From: Flavobacterium buctense
Lineage (GTDB): Bacteria; Bacteroidota; Bacteroidia; Flavobacteriales; Flavobacteriaceae
Assembly: GCF_014486695.1 (NCBI RefSeq)
Contig: NZ_JACTAB010000012.1
Span: 1-33,324, forward strand
Reading direction: 5' to 3'
Length of the DNA: 33,324 nt
Program-made: the position numbers and the translations under genes
Part shown: positions 1 through 8,035 of the stretch, piece after piece
How the letters are laid out: every line of letters starts with the position of its first letter
Position numbering within the stretch: the first letter of the stretch is position 1
Notes under the pieces: generated by a model
What the model was told of the DNA's origin: nothing
The model's database searches: none
The model's input: only the letters and a program-made list of their open reading frames with translations

Positions 1-1124
1 GGCGTAGTTGGAGCTGCATCGATATTTGTACCTACACTTACCAATAACGGAGAAAGTATTTGACAGTACCCGGGAATATTGGAAAAATTATCTCTTACAT
101 TAATTGTGTAATTGCCAGGAGCAAGATTGTTCAAAGTTAAAGGAGAGCTGAAGCCTACCCAACCTGAATTATTTATATTATATTCTAATACTGGAGTTAG
201 ATTTGAACTTGCAGATTCAAGTCTTATCGATCCATTATTTAATCCACAACTTGAGTTTGTTGCTGTAGCATTTGCAGTAACACCATTTACAATAACATTA
301 AAGTTACAACTAAGAGTGATTACAGGTATGCAACTGTTACATGTGGCGGTGTAATTTACCGGAGTAGTTCCAACAGGGAAAAAATCACCCGGAAGGAAGT
401 TTGAGTTGCTGTAAAAATTTATATCTTCTCCACATGATGTTGAAATCAAAGGTGCATTTATTTGCAATAAATCTATATAATCTCGGTTATTACCGGCACC
501 GATAAATTCATAGAACAATCGATAAATCCCTGCGGGTTGACCAGCTGTAGCAGGATTTACAGTAAATGGATAATTACCAGTGCCATTTATGTTAACCGAG
601 GCTAAAGGTGTCGGAGCACTAGTTCCGTTAGCTAAAATAAGATATACATTACATACAAGCGGAGCACCACTACCATTTGTAATTGTAAAACTACAGTTGA
701 TAGGGCTACTGACCATATAAAATGATGGTGTTGTAAAGCTGGGACTAGTTCCCAAAATTCCGGTAGATTGAAAAAGTCTAAGTCTACCTCCACCGGTTCC
801 AATTCTTTGTACATAGTTATAACTCCAACAATTATTAGATGATTCAGGTAAATCAAAATTAGTTGAAAAATCAAAGCCAGTTCCACCTGATGGACATGCT
901 ATGCTGAAATCAGGCGGAGTCCAAGTTACTTGGGTACCTAATATGCCTCCACTTATTGCATCAGCACATTCTGGAGGTAAACTTGGAGCAGGACAATTAG
1001 CAACTGTAATGTTGCATCCTGTTTGCGCTATACTTTTATTGGAAAATCCAATTAAAGCAATCAGAAACATAAAATAAAGAGGCTTATTATTTCTTTTCTG
1101 AAAGAATCGTGTAAAATTTTTCAT
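1..1124 (-). CDS. Secreted Cys-rich Ig/SprB-like surface protein, partial (C-terminus off the left edge)
   Basis: An open frame runs on the minus strand from an ATG at 1124 to the window edge, about 374 codons, so the protein is incomplete. It begins with a charged N-terminus, then a hydrophobic stretch (YFMFLIALIGF) and a likely signal-peptidase site near SIAQ, so it should be exported. The mature part is rich in Thr, Ser, Asn, Gly and Cys. Near the window edge it has a SprB-like or Ig-like repeat: CGLNNGSI, then LEYNINNSGW, then NLAPGNYTINVRD. Such repeats are typical of large Flavobacterium surface proteins secreted by the type IX system, but the C-terminal sorting domain that would prove this is outside the window. 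The binding target is unknown. It resembles the adhesin at the other end of the window in style only. Confidence 0.8.
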   Translation of the reverse strand, partial: MKNFTRFFQKRNNKPLYFMFLIALIGFSNKSIAQTGCNITVANCPAPSLPPECADAISGGILGTQVTWTPPDFSIACPSGGTGFDFSTNFDLPESSNNCWSYNYVQRIGTGGGRLRLFQSTGILGTSPSFTTPSFYMVSSPINCSFTITNGSGAPLVCNVYLILANGTSAPTPLASVNINGTGNYPFTVNPATAGQPAGIYRLFYEFIGAGNNRDYIDLLQINAPLISTSCGEDINFYSNSNFLPGDFFPVGTTPVNYTATCNSCIPVITLSCNFNVIVNGVTANATATNSSCGLNNGSIRLESASSNLTPVLEYNINNSGWVGFSSPLTLNNLAPGNYTINVRDNFSNIPGYCQILSPLLVSVGTNIDAAPTT

Positions 1125-1603
1125 TTTAATAGCTTTAGATTACTAGATGTAGGGTTTTGTTTCTTAATAAAAAATATTGGTTTTACTTGTTTTAAAAACA
1201 GTTTTGCCAGACATTTTTCTTCAATTTTTGACATAGTTTATTTGGGGTATTTGGGGTAATAATTTCATTTTAATATTTGTTTAACAATTCGAAAGTAGAT
1301 TGTTTTTTTTAATTCACCAAAAAAAATATCGATAAAATGCATTAAAACATAGATAAAGTGCATTTATTAACATAATAATAAAGTAAAAGATTACAAAAAT
1401 ATTATATACTCTCCTTTATGATACTCTGGTAAATGTTTATTAAATAGCATAATCAGTACAAAATTTTTTAACGTCTAAGTCTAGAATAATGAGCTGATTA
1501 TTTTAATTTTTCTTTCTGATTAAGAAATCAATCAAAATAAACGCAAGCCATAAGCATTAAAAACTTAAATTTATACATTCGAAATATTCAGCAGCTTTTA
1601 ATC
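1125..1603. other. AT-rich intergenic region between two divergent genes
   Basis: This 479-base spacer holds no gene I can support. A 9-bp direct repeat (TATTTGGGG twice, 1239-1256) is present. A minus-strand TATTTTTG at 1401-1394 could be a -7 element for the left surface protein, which would give a long leader of about 260 bases. A plus-strand TACATTCG at 1574-1581 is one base off the TAnnTTTG consensus and could serve the sixA-ppk1-ppx cluster. Neither has a convincing -33 TTG. Confidence 0.4.
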
Positions 1604-2089
1604 ATGAAACAATTACTATTGATCAGACATGCAAAATCCAGTTGGGATGCACCTCTACATGATTTTGACAGACCATTAACCGGGAAAGGTATTCAAGACG
1701 CTCATTTGGTTTCAACTCACATCAACTTTCATATTCCAAAAACTTTTTTAGTTTGGAGTAGTGCTGCTAAACGTGCCGCTGAGACCGCTATTATTTTTGC
1801 GCAAAATTTATCTTTTCCTATAGAAAGCATCATTTTTAAAGATGATTTATACACTTTTGACGATAGAAAATTGGAACAAATTATCAAATCTTGTCCCAAT
1901 GATTGCGATCATTTAATTGTTTTCGGACATAATGAGGCTATTACAAATTTTGTCAATAAATTTGGAAACGTTTTTATTGATAATGTTTCAACTTCCGGTT
2001 TTGTTAAGATAAATTTTGACAGTTTGAGTTGGAATAACATTGAAAAAGGCATTACCCAAAAAGTTGTTTTCCCCAGAGATTTAAAATAG
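1604..2089 (+). CDS. SixA-type histidine phosphatase
   Basis: This 161-residue protein is a small cytoplasmic member of the histidine phosphatase (phosphoglycerate mutase-like) superfamily. The RHG motif is RHAKSSW with the nucleophile H9, and the second catalytic His is in FGHNEA (H109). Length and the RHAKS variant fit the SixA group, which removes phosphate from phosphohistidine in E. coli. The gene stops two bases before the ppk1 start and is clearly first in a three-gene operon with ppk1 and ppx. PPK1 works through a phosphohistidine, so a role on that enzyme is tempting but is inference. No signal peptide is seen. Confidence 0.85.
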   Translation: MKQLLLIRHAKSSWDAPLHDFDRPLTGKGIQDAHLVSTHINFHIPKTFLVWSSAAKRAAETAIIFAQNLSFPIESIIFKDDLYTFDDRKLEQIIKSCPNDCDHLIVFGHNEAITNFVNKFGNVFIDNVSTSGFVKINFDSLSWNNIEKGITQKVVFPRDLK

Positions 2090-2091
2090 CT

Positions 2092-4239
2092 ATGAGCACA
2101 GAAAATAATTTTCGATATATAGACAGAGAAAAGAGTTGGTTGGCATTCAATGCCAGAGTTTTGCAAGAAGCCGCTGATGAATCCGTACCATTACTAGAAA
2201 GACTAAGATTTATCGGAATTTTTTCCAATAATTTAGATGAGTTTTTTAGGGTGCGATTTGCAGCCGTTCGTCGTTTGAGTTTATCCGGTGTTTCCGGAGA
2301 AAAGATTTTAGGTGGAATTTCGGCCCAACAACTCGTAAAAGAAATAACAGAAATTACAATCAAACAGCAAGCAGAAAGCTTAAGAGTACTCACTAAAATT
2401 GAGGAAGAACTCGTAAAACAAAACATCATTATCATTAATGAGAAAGAGGTTTCTGTTGAACATGAAAACTTTGTCAAAGATTTTTTTATTCAAAAAGTAA
2501 GCCCTGAATTGGTTACCATTATCCTTAATGATTTAGCCGAATTCCCACTATTAAAGGATACTTCCGGCTATTTGGCTGTCAAATTAGTCATGAAAGTGGA
2601 ACAAAAGCCAAAGATGCTTGGACTGGTCAAACCAAAACCTGAGATCAGATATGCCATTATCGAAATTCCGAAAAATACCAACAGAATAGTAGAACTTCCA
2701 GCTAAAGATGGCAAACAATATTTGATGTTGTTGGATGATGTTATTCGGTATAACTTGAACAGTATTTTCAATATTTTTGACCACGAAAGTATCTCAGCAC
2801 ACATGATTAAAATCACCCGAGATGCACAATTAGATATTGATAGCGACATGAGTAAAAGTATGCTCGAAAAGATAGCTTCTTCCGTAAAAGATCGAAGAAT
2901 TGGTGAACCGGTTCGTTTTGTATATGACCAATCTATTGAAAAAGACACGCTAAAATTTTTTCTTAACAAACTCGAAATTGAAAAGTCAGACGGAATTATT
3001 CCCGGTGGAAGATACCACAACCGTCGCGACTATATGAACTTCCCAAATCTTGGTAGATTTGATTTGTTATACCAACCTAAAGCGCCACTTCCTGTTGATG
3101 GTTTGTCGCTTGAAGGCAGTATTCTAAACAGAATTGCCAAAAAAGATTACTTAGTCAATGCACCGTTTCAGTCGTTTTCTTATCTGATTAAATTCTTGCG
3201 TGAAGCCGCTTTAGACCCAAAAGTAACCACCATAAAAATAACTTTATACCGTTTGGCCAAAAACTCTCAAATCGTGAGTTCCTTGATTAATGCCGCCAAA
3301 AACGGAAAGAAAGTTACGGTCCAAATTGAACTCCAAGCCCGATTCGACGAAGCCAGCAATATTTCTTATGCCGAACAAATGCAACAAGAGGGCATCGAAT
3401 TGATTTTTGGAATCAAAGGCTTAAAAGTGCATAGTAAAATTTGCGTCATTGATAGAGTAGAAGAAGGAAAAGTAAAGCGATATGGCTTTATTTCGACCGG
3501 AAATTTCAACGAAACTACAGCCAAAATTTATACGGATTTGACTTTGTTTACCAGTCACCAACAGATATTAAAAGACGTTGCTAAAATATTTGATTTCTTT
3601 GATGTCAACTATCGAATTCACCGTTACAAACACCTAATTGTTTCGCCACATTACACACGATCAAAGTTTTATAAATTGATAGATAGAGAAATAAATAACG
3701 CCATTACCGGTCGACCGGCGTATATCAATTTGAAAATGAACAGTCTGTCGGATTATGCCATGATTGATAAATTATATGAAGCTAGCAATGCTGGAGTAAA
3801 GATTAAATTGCAAGTTCGAGGCATTTGTTCTTTAATTCCGGGTGTGAAAGGTATGAGCGAAAATATTGAAGCCATTAGTATTGTAGATTATTTATTAGAA
3901 CACACCCGTTCGTATATTTTCTGCAATGACGATAATCCGGAAGTATTTATTTCGTCTGCCGATTTTATGACCAGAAATCTTGATGGACGTGTTGAAGTTA
4001 CCTGTCCGATTTATGACGAAGATATTAAAAAACAGATTATCGATACTTTTGAGGTTGGCTGGAAAGGCAATGTAAAAGCGCGATTCCATTCTGAGAAATT
4101 TGAAAATAAATACAGAGTTCGAAAAGAAGGAGAAGCCATCTTTCGTGCCCAATTTGAAACCTACAATTACTATCGAGACCGATTAGATTTTTGTGAAATA
4201 AAAACCGCTAAAGCAAGTAATAAGCCTAATAACGAATGA
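2092..4239 (+). CDS. ppk1: Polyphosphate kinase 1
   Basis: A full-length PPK1 of 715 residues, which reversibly moves the terminal phosphate of ATP onto inorganic polyphosphate. The N-terminal domain starts with the family signature (FRYIDREKSWLAFNARVL, NNLDEFFRVR). The catalytic phospholipase D-like domains carry ELQARFDEASNI and KVHSKI, where H447 is the likely autophosphorylated histidine. A second PLD-like domain follows (around RPAYINLKMNSL), and GNFNETTAKIYTDL is also conserved. It lies two bases after the sixA-like gene, and its TGA overlaps the ppx ATG (ATGA at 4236-4239), so the three genes are probably translationally coupled. Nothing looks damaged. Confidence 0.96.
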   Translation: MSTENNFRYIDREKSWLAFNARVLQEAADESVPLLERLRFIGIFSNNLDEFFRVRFAAVRRLSLSGVSGEKILGGISAQQLVKEITEITIKQQAESLRVLTKIEEELVKQNIIIINEKEVSVEHENFVKDFFIQKVSPELVTIILNDLAEFPLLKDTSGYLAVKLVMKVEQKPKMLGLVKPKPEIRYAIIEIPKNTNRIVELPAKDGKQYLMLLDDVIRYNLNSIFNIFDHESISAHMIKITRDAQLDIDSDMSKSMLEKIASSVKDRRIGEPVRFVYDQSIEKDTLKFFLNKLEIEKSDGIIPGGRYHNRRDYMNFPNLGRFDLLYQPKAPLPVDGLSLEGSILNRIAKKDYLVNAPFQSFSYLIKFLREAALDPKVTTIKITLYRLAKNSQIVSSLINAAKNGKKVTVQIELQARFDEASNISYAEQMQQEGIELIFGIKGLKVHSKICVIDRVEEGKVKRYGFISTGNFNETTAKIYTDLTLFTSHQQILKDVAKIFDFFDVNYRIHRYKHLIVSPHYTRSKFYKLIDREINNAITGRPAYINLKMNSLSDYAMIDKLYEASNAGVKIKLQVRGICSLIPGVKGMSENIEAISIVDYLLEHTRSYIFCNDDNPEVFISSADFMTRNLDGRVEVTCPIYDEDIKKQIIDTFEVGWKGNVKARFHSEKFENKYRVRKEGEAIFRAQFETYNYYRDRLDFCEIKTAKASNKPNNE

Positions 4240-5126
4240 TATCCATAAAAAAATATGCAGCCATCGATATTGGTTCCAATGCCATGCGATTGCTCATTAC
4301 CAATATTGTTGAACAAAAAGACAAAGAAACCCAATTCAATAAAAGTGCTTTGATTCGAGTACCCATTCGTCTCGGGCAAGATGCTTTTACGGTAGGTGAA
4401 ATTTCAGAAGAAAATATCGATCGTATGGTAGATGCGATGAAAGCCTTCAAATTGTTGATGAAAGTATACAAAGTTGAAAAGTACAAAGCTTGCGCCACTT
4501 CAGCCATGCGGGAAGCTTATAACGGGAAAGAAGTGGCCAACATCATTCGGGAAAAATGCGACATCGATATAGATATCATCGACGGAAAAATTGAAGCTAC
4601 GATTATCGCTTCTTCCGATTTACATAGCTTCCTAAAAACAGACCAAACTTATTTGTACGTTGACGTTGGTGGTGGAAGCACCGAATTCTCCTTGTTTACC
4701 AATGGCAAAATGGTCGCGTCCAAATCCTTCAAAATCGGAACCGTTCGCATGCTGAACAATATGGTAAGCGACATCGTTTGGGAAGAAATTGAAAAATGGA
4801 TTAAATGCAATACCGCCGAATATGAAAATGTGATTCTGATTGGTTCTGGTGGCAACATCAATAAGTTGTTCAAATTGTCAGGCAAGATGCAAGACAAACC
4901 GCTGTCTTATTTATACTTAAATTCGCAATACCAATATTTAAACTCATTGACCTACGAACAAAGAATTGCCGAGTTAGCCCTAAACACCGACCGTGCCGAC
5001 GTAATCATACCGGCAACCAAAGTGTATTTGAACGCTATGAAATGGAGCGGTGCCCGTCAATTGTTTGTGCCAAAAATAGGTTTGGCGGACGGCATTGTAA
5101 AAGCGATGTATCAGGAAACGATTTAA
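4236..5126 (+). CDS. ppx: Ppx/GppA-family exopolyphosphatase
   Basis: This 296-residue protein belongs to the ASKHA-fold Ppx/GppA family, which cuts phosphate from the end of polyphosphate or hydrolyses pppGpp. The two nucleotide/phosphate motifs are visible: YAAIDIGSNAMRLLI near residue 10 and YVDVGGGSTEFSLF near residue 145. It is the short form, with only the two core domains and no C-terminal HD-like extension as in E. coli Ppx. The ATG overlaps the ppk1 stop by four bases. Placing synthesis and breakdown of polyphosphate in one operon favours Ppx over GppA, but sequence alone cannot separate the two activities. Its stop overlaps that of the convergent dnaX by three bases. Confidence 0.9.
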   Translation: MISIKKYAAIDIGSNAMRLLITNIVEQKDKETQFNKSALIRVPIRLGQDAFTVGEISEENIDRMVDAMKAFKLLMKVYKVEKYKACATSAMREAYNGKEVANIIREKCDIDIDIIDGKIEATIIASSDLHSFLKTDQTYLYVDVGGGSTEFSLFTNGKMVASKSFKIGTVRMLNNMVSDIVWEEIEKWIKCNTAEYENVILIGSGGNINKLFKLSGKMQDKPLSYLYLNSQYQYLNSLTYEQRIAELALNTDRADVIIPATKVYLNAMKWSGARQLFVPKIGLADGIVKAMYQETI

Positions 5127-6895
5127 ACATCCAAATCAAACATCTTTTTCAACACCTCTAAATTCGGGTTGATTTCCACCAAACGATTGTATTTGTCTTG
5201 GTTGGTAAAAGCTCTTTTGACCACTAAAGTTTCATTCACTTTTACGTTAATCTGAATATCGTGGTTGTGCAGTTTGCCACGCAAATAACCTAAAAGTTCC
5301 GGTTTTTCTTTTTCAAAATCTATTTTCGAACTTTCATTCGGCAATTCGTGAATGATAGTTGTGCCCTCAAGAATCGGGTCGTTTATAGTTAATAACGAAG
5401 CCACAATGCGATACCCTTTATCTTCCATACGTTGCGCATATTTCAACCATTGCTCCAGCATTTCTGTTTCGGTAAATGGTTCGCTAGGCAAATGCACCGT
5501 TTCTTTCACCACCGATTTTTGCGCTTCGGCCATTTCTTTCTTCGCACGAATACTGGCAAGGGATAAAGCGGAAACTTTGGTTGTAGGTTGCGAATTCGGG
5601 GTTGTAGGTTCTACATTGTCAGTTGTCGGTTGTCGGTTGTAGGTTGTCGGTTGAACTACAACTTCTTCTGCCTTCTGAACTATTTCTGCGTTCTGCGTTA
5701 TGCTTTCTGCTTTCTCAATTATTTCAGTAGTCTCCACACTTCGTACTTCCAACTTCGTACTTTGTACTTCGGCTATAGAATAATCATTCCTGCGATAATA
5801 CGTCGGTGGAATTATAAAGTCAGCTTTTTTTTTTTCTCCATCAAAAGTGATAGAGCTTATTTGCATCAGCGTGAGTTCAACCAACAAGCGTTGGTTTTGA
5901 GAAACTTTGTATTTTAAATCACAATCATTCGCCAAGTCGATTCCTTTCAAAAGAAATTCTTGTGAAGCCTTTTGCGATTGTTGTCCGTAGAGTTGTTGTG
6001 CCGCTTCACCCATTTCTAATAAAGAAAGTGTCGCCGGGTTTTTGGCTACCAATAAATCCCTGAAATGCGAAGCCAAGCCGGCAATAAAATGATGTCCGTC
6101 AAAACCTTTGGATAAAATATCATTGTATGCCAATAAAACTTCCGGAATTTTATGCTCCAAAATCAAATCGGTCATATTAATATAAGTTTCGTAGTCGAGA
6201 ACATTTAAATTCTCAGTCACAGCTTGTCTTGTCAAATTATTTCCGCAAAAAGAAACCACACGGTCAAAAATCGACAAAGCATCACGCATTGCACCATCGG
6301 CTTTTTGGGCAATAATGTGCAAAGCATCGTCTTCAAAAACTACGCCTTGACTAGTCGCCACTTCTGCCAAATGTTCTTTAGCGTCTTTTACCGTAATGCG
6401 TTTGAAGTCAAAAATTTGACAGCGCGATAAGATGGTCGGAATGATTTTGTGTTTTTCGGTCGTGGCCAAAATGAATATGGCGTGCTTAGGCGGTTCTTCC
6501 AAGGTCTTCAAAAATGCATTGAAAGCAGCCGAAGACAACATGTGCACCTCGTCAATGATATACACTTTATACTGTCCGGTTTGCGGCGGGATTCTAACTT
6601 GGTCAATCAGATTTCGGATATCATCCACCGAGTTGTTCGACGCAGCATCCAATTCAAAGACATTAAAAGCAAAATCTTCAAACGGATCGTCATAACCGGG
6701 TTGGTTAATTTTTCTGGCTAAAATACGAGCACAAGTCGTTTTACCAACACCTCTTGGTCCTGTAAACAAAAGGGCAGAAGCCAAGTGATTGTTTTCTATG
6801 GCATTGAGCAAAGTATTGGTAATAGCCTGTTGCCCAACAACGTCTTTAAACGTTTGAGGACGATACTTTCGGGCTGATACTACAAATTGTTCCAT
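5123..6895 (-). CDS. dnaX: DNA polymerase III gamma/tau subunit
   Basis: A 590-residue clamp-loader ATPase of the replicative polymerase. The AAA+ core shows Walker A GPRGVGKTT (46-54), Walker B YIIDEVHML (112-120), sensor 1 ATTE and the SRC arginine-finger motif. The four-Cys zinc module usually found between Walker A and ELDAAS is absent and replaced by a short KINQPGYDDPFEDFAF stretch. Residues about 375-439 form a low-complexity linker coded by 7-bp word arrays (5580-5773). After it comes a C-terminal domain (from SEPFTETEML) that is probably the tau region. The start ATG lies about 11 bases after the transcription start predicted from a TATATTTG element at 6920-6913. Confidence 0.96.
   Translation of the reverse strand: MEQFVVSARKYRPQTFKDVVGQQAITNTLLNAIENNHLASALLFTGPRGVGKTTCARILARKINQPGYDDPFEDFAFNVFELDAASNNSVDDIRNLIDQVRIPPQTGQYKVYIIDEVHMLSSAAFNAFLKTLEEPPKHAIFILATTEKHKIIPTILSRCQIFDFKRITVKDAKEHLAEVATSQGVVFEDDALHIIAQKADGAMRDALSIFDRVVSFCGNNLTRQAVTENLNVLDYETYINMTDLILEHKIPEVLLAYNDILSKGFDGHHFIAGLASHFRDLLVAKNPATLSLLEMGEAAQQLYGQQSQKASQEFLLKGIDLANDCDLKYKVSQNQRLLVELTLMQISSITFDGEKKKADFIIPPTYYRRNDYSIAEVQSTKLEVRSVETTEIIEKAESITQNAEIVQKAEEVVVQPTTYNRQPTTDNVEPTTPNSQPTTKVSALSLASIRAKKEMAEAQKSVVKETVHLPSEPFTETEMLEQWLKYAQRMEDKGYRIVASLLTINDPILEGTTIIHELPNESSKIDFEKEKPELLGYLRGKLHNHDIQINVKVNETLVVKRAFTNQDKYNRLVEINPNLEVLKKMFDLDV
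5580..5773. repeat. Three adjacent 7-bp degenerate word arrays inside dnaX
   Basis: On the plus strand, 5580-5656 divides exactly into eleven 7-mers around GTTGTCG/GTTGTAG. 5666-5718 is built of 7-mers around TTCTGCG, with one 4-base phase slip at 5680. 5739-5773 is five 7-mers around CTTCGTA. Seven is not a multiple of three, so the encoded linker reads the words in rotating frames and the protein shows only a Thr/Gln/Glu-rich low-complexity segment. The periodicity is therefore a DNA-level feature. Confidence 0.85.
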
Positions 6896-6912
6896 AGATT
6901 TTTACTTGATTA

Positions 6913-6943
6913 CAAATATAGGTTTTGAAATATCAAATATCAA
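6913..6943 (-). promoter_or_regulatory. dnaX promoter, Bacteroidetes type
   Basis: On the minus strand a TATATTTG -7 element (6920-6913) lies 20 bases after a TTG at 6943-6941. This fits the TTG-N(about 20)-TAnnTTTG pattern of the Bacteroidetes housekeeping sigma factor. The predicted transcript starts near 6907, just upstream of the dnaX ATG. The TTG lies inside the heptad array. Confidence 0.6.
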
Positions 6944-6997
6944 ATTTTAAATATTAAATATATCTAATATCTGAAATTTAATATCTAATATTCTACC
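6928..6997. repeat. Ten-unit 7-bp AT-rich word array between dnaX and rnpB
   Basis: The stretch divides exactly into ten 7-mers: AAATATC, AAATATC, AAATTTT, AAATATT, AAATATA, TCTAATA, TCTGAAA, TTTAATA, TCTAATA and TTCTACC. It lies between two divergent promoters, and its last unit runs into the rnpB -7 element. Confidence 0.75.
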
Positions 6998-7001
6998 TTT
7001 G
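6994..7001 (+). promoter_or_regulatory. rnpB -7 promoter element
   Basis: TACCTTTG matches TAnnTTTG exactly and ends five bases before the P1 helix of RNase P RNA (GCAGACC from 7006). The element position and the RNA 5' end therefore agree. No clear -33 TTG is visible in the AT-rich array upstream. Confidence 0.7.
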
Positions 7002-7004
7002 CCG

Positions 7005-7301
7005 CGCAGACCGCCTTATCGTTCCGACTTGTCGGGAAGGAAAGTCCGGACACCACAGAGTAGCATAGCGGGTAACGCCCGTCCGTCGAGAGATGAGGAC
7101 AAGTGCAACAGAAAGTATGTACAGGTAAGGCTGTAGTGAAACCAGGTAAACTCTATGCGGTGAAATTCCAAGTATATCGGCATTTAAGGGTTACTCGCCC
7201 GTTGTCGAAGGGTAGGAAGCTCGAGCCAATGAGCAATTGTTGGCCTAGATAAATGATAAGGGTTCGTTTCGATGAATACAGAATCCGGCTTACAGGTCTG
7301 C
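7005..7301 (+). ncRNA. rnpB: RNase P RNA, class A
   Basis: This is the catalytic RNA that trims the 5' ends of tRNA precursors. P1 pairs GCAGACC (7006-7012) with GGTCTGC (7295-7301), which fixes both ends. The conserved core is present: GGAAGGAAAGTCCGGACACC near the 5' end (CR-I), the ACAGAAAG and GTGAAACCAGGTAAACTC blocks, GCTCGAGCC in the middle and AGAATCCGGCTTACAGG at the 3' end (CR-V). The length of about 297 bases is below the E. coli RNA but fits Bacteroidetes. It has its own -7 element and ends in a T run. It is transcribed divergently from dnaX. Confidence 0.96.
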
Positions 7302-7308
7302 TTTTTTT
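7295..7308 (+). terminator. rnpB 3' end with T run
   Basis: The 3' strand of P1 is followed directly by seven T residues (7302-7308). This is consistent with intrinsic termination using the terminal helix. Confidence 0.5.
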
Positions 7309-7310
7309 AA

Positions 7311-7342
7311 GTTACTGAGTGGCTGAGTAACTAAGTTTCTAA
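7311..7342. repeat. 8-bp word array of the CTYAG-NNN type
   Basis: Four exact 8-base units on the plus strand: GTTACTGA, GTGGCTGA, GTAACTAA and GTTTCTAA. On the minus strand these read CTTAG or CTCAG, each followed by three variable bases. The array lies between the rnpB T run and the stop of the response regulator. The same pattern recurs upstream of kdsB (13247-13283). Confidence 0.75.
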
Positions 7343-7346
7343 GTTT

Positions 7347-8033
7347 TTATTTCACCTTAAACTCCAAACCAATGCTTCTCACACTTTCAATAGCAATATT
7401 GGAATCCTCAGCAAAGTATTTTCTAAGCTTACTAATGTAAACATCCATACTTCTTCCGGAGAAATAGTCATCGGTTTTCCAAACGGCTTGTAATATTTGG
7501 TCGCGTTTGAGTAATTGGTTTTTATTTTGGAATAAATAAGTAATCAAAGCAGCGTCTCTTTCGGTAAGCTGCTGGACTTTGGTTCCTAATTTCAATTCTA
7601 ATCTATAAGTATGAAAAATGTATTTCCCAATTTGAAGTTCATTGGCATTAGGTTTACTAAAGGTATCTTTTGAACTTCTTTTTAAGATATTGTTCAATCT
7701 TAAAACCAATTCGTCAGCTTCAAAAGGTTTGATGATATAATCATCGGCACCGAGTTTTAATCCTTTGATTTTGTCTTCGCTTTGGTTTCGGGCGGTTAAG
7801 AATAAAAACGGAGTGTCAGGATTGTAATTGACGCATTTTTCGGCTAAAGTAAAGCCATCCATTTTAGGCATCATTACATCAAAAATACAAATATTAAAAG
7901 TTTCTTTTTGGAATACTTTCCAAGCTTCTTGTCCATCTTTCGCCCAATGAACTTCAAATTGATGCATCTCCAAATATTGTTTCAACACATGAGCAAAATC
8001 AATATCGTCTTCGGCTAAAAGTACTTTTTTCAT
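7347..8033 (-). CDS. OmpR-family response regulator
   Basis: A 228-residue two-component regulator. The receiver domain (about 1-118) has the acidic pocket AEDD (residues 7-10), the phospho-acceptor D52 in FDVMMPKMDG, the conserved T/A region FLTAR and K102 in DDYIIKP. Residues about 130-228 form an OmpR/PhoB winged-helix DNA-binding domain (LTERDAALITYLFQ, GRSMDVYISKLRKYF). It lies two bases downstream of the histidine kinase gene, so the two form an operon. The target genes and signal are unknown. Confidence 0.93.
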   Translation of the reverse strand: MKKVLLAEDDIDFAHVLKQYLEMHQFEVHWAKDGQEAWKVFQKETFNICIFDVMMPKMDGFTLAEKCVNYNPDTPFLFLTARNQSEDKIKGLKLGADDYIIKPFEADELVLRLNNILKRSSKDTFSKPNANELQIGKYIFHTYRLELKLGTKVQQLTERDAALITYLFQNKNQLLKRDQILQAVWKTDDYFSGRSMDVYISKLRKYFAEDSNIAIESVRSIGLEFKVK

Positions 8034-8035
8034 AA

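Noticed and set aside
1239..1256. TATTTGGGG tandem pair
   Set aside because: Only two 9-bp copies with no link to a gene start. Too short to interpret.
5588..5917. Plus-strand open frame opposite dnaX
   Set aside because: It is produced by the GTTGTCG heptads and gives a Cys/Val-rich nonsense sequence antisense to dnaX.
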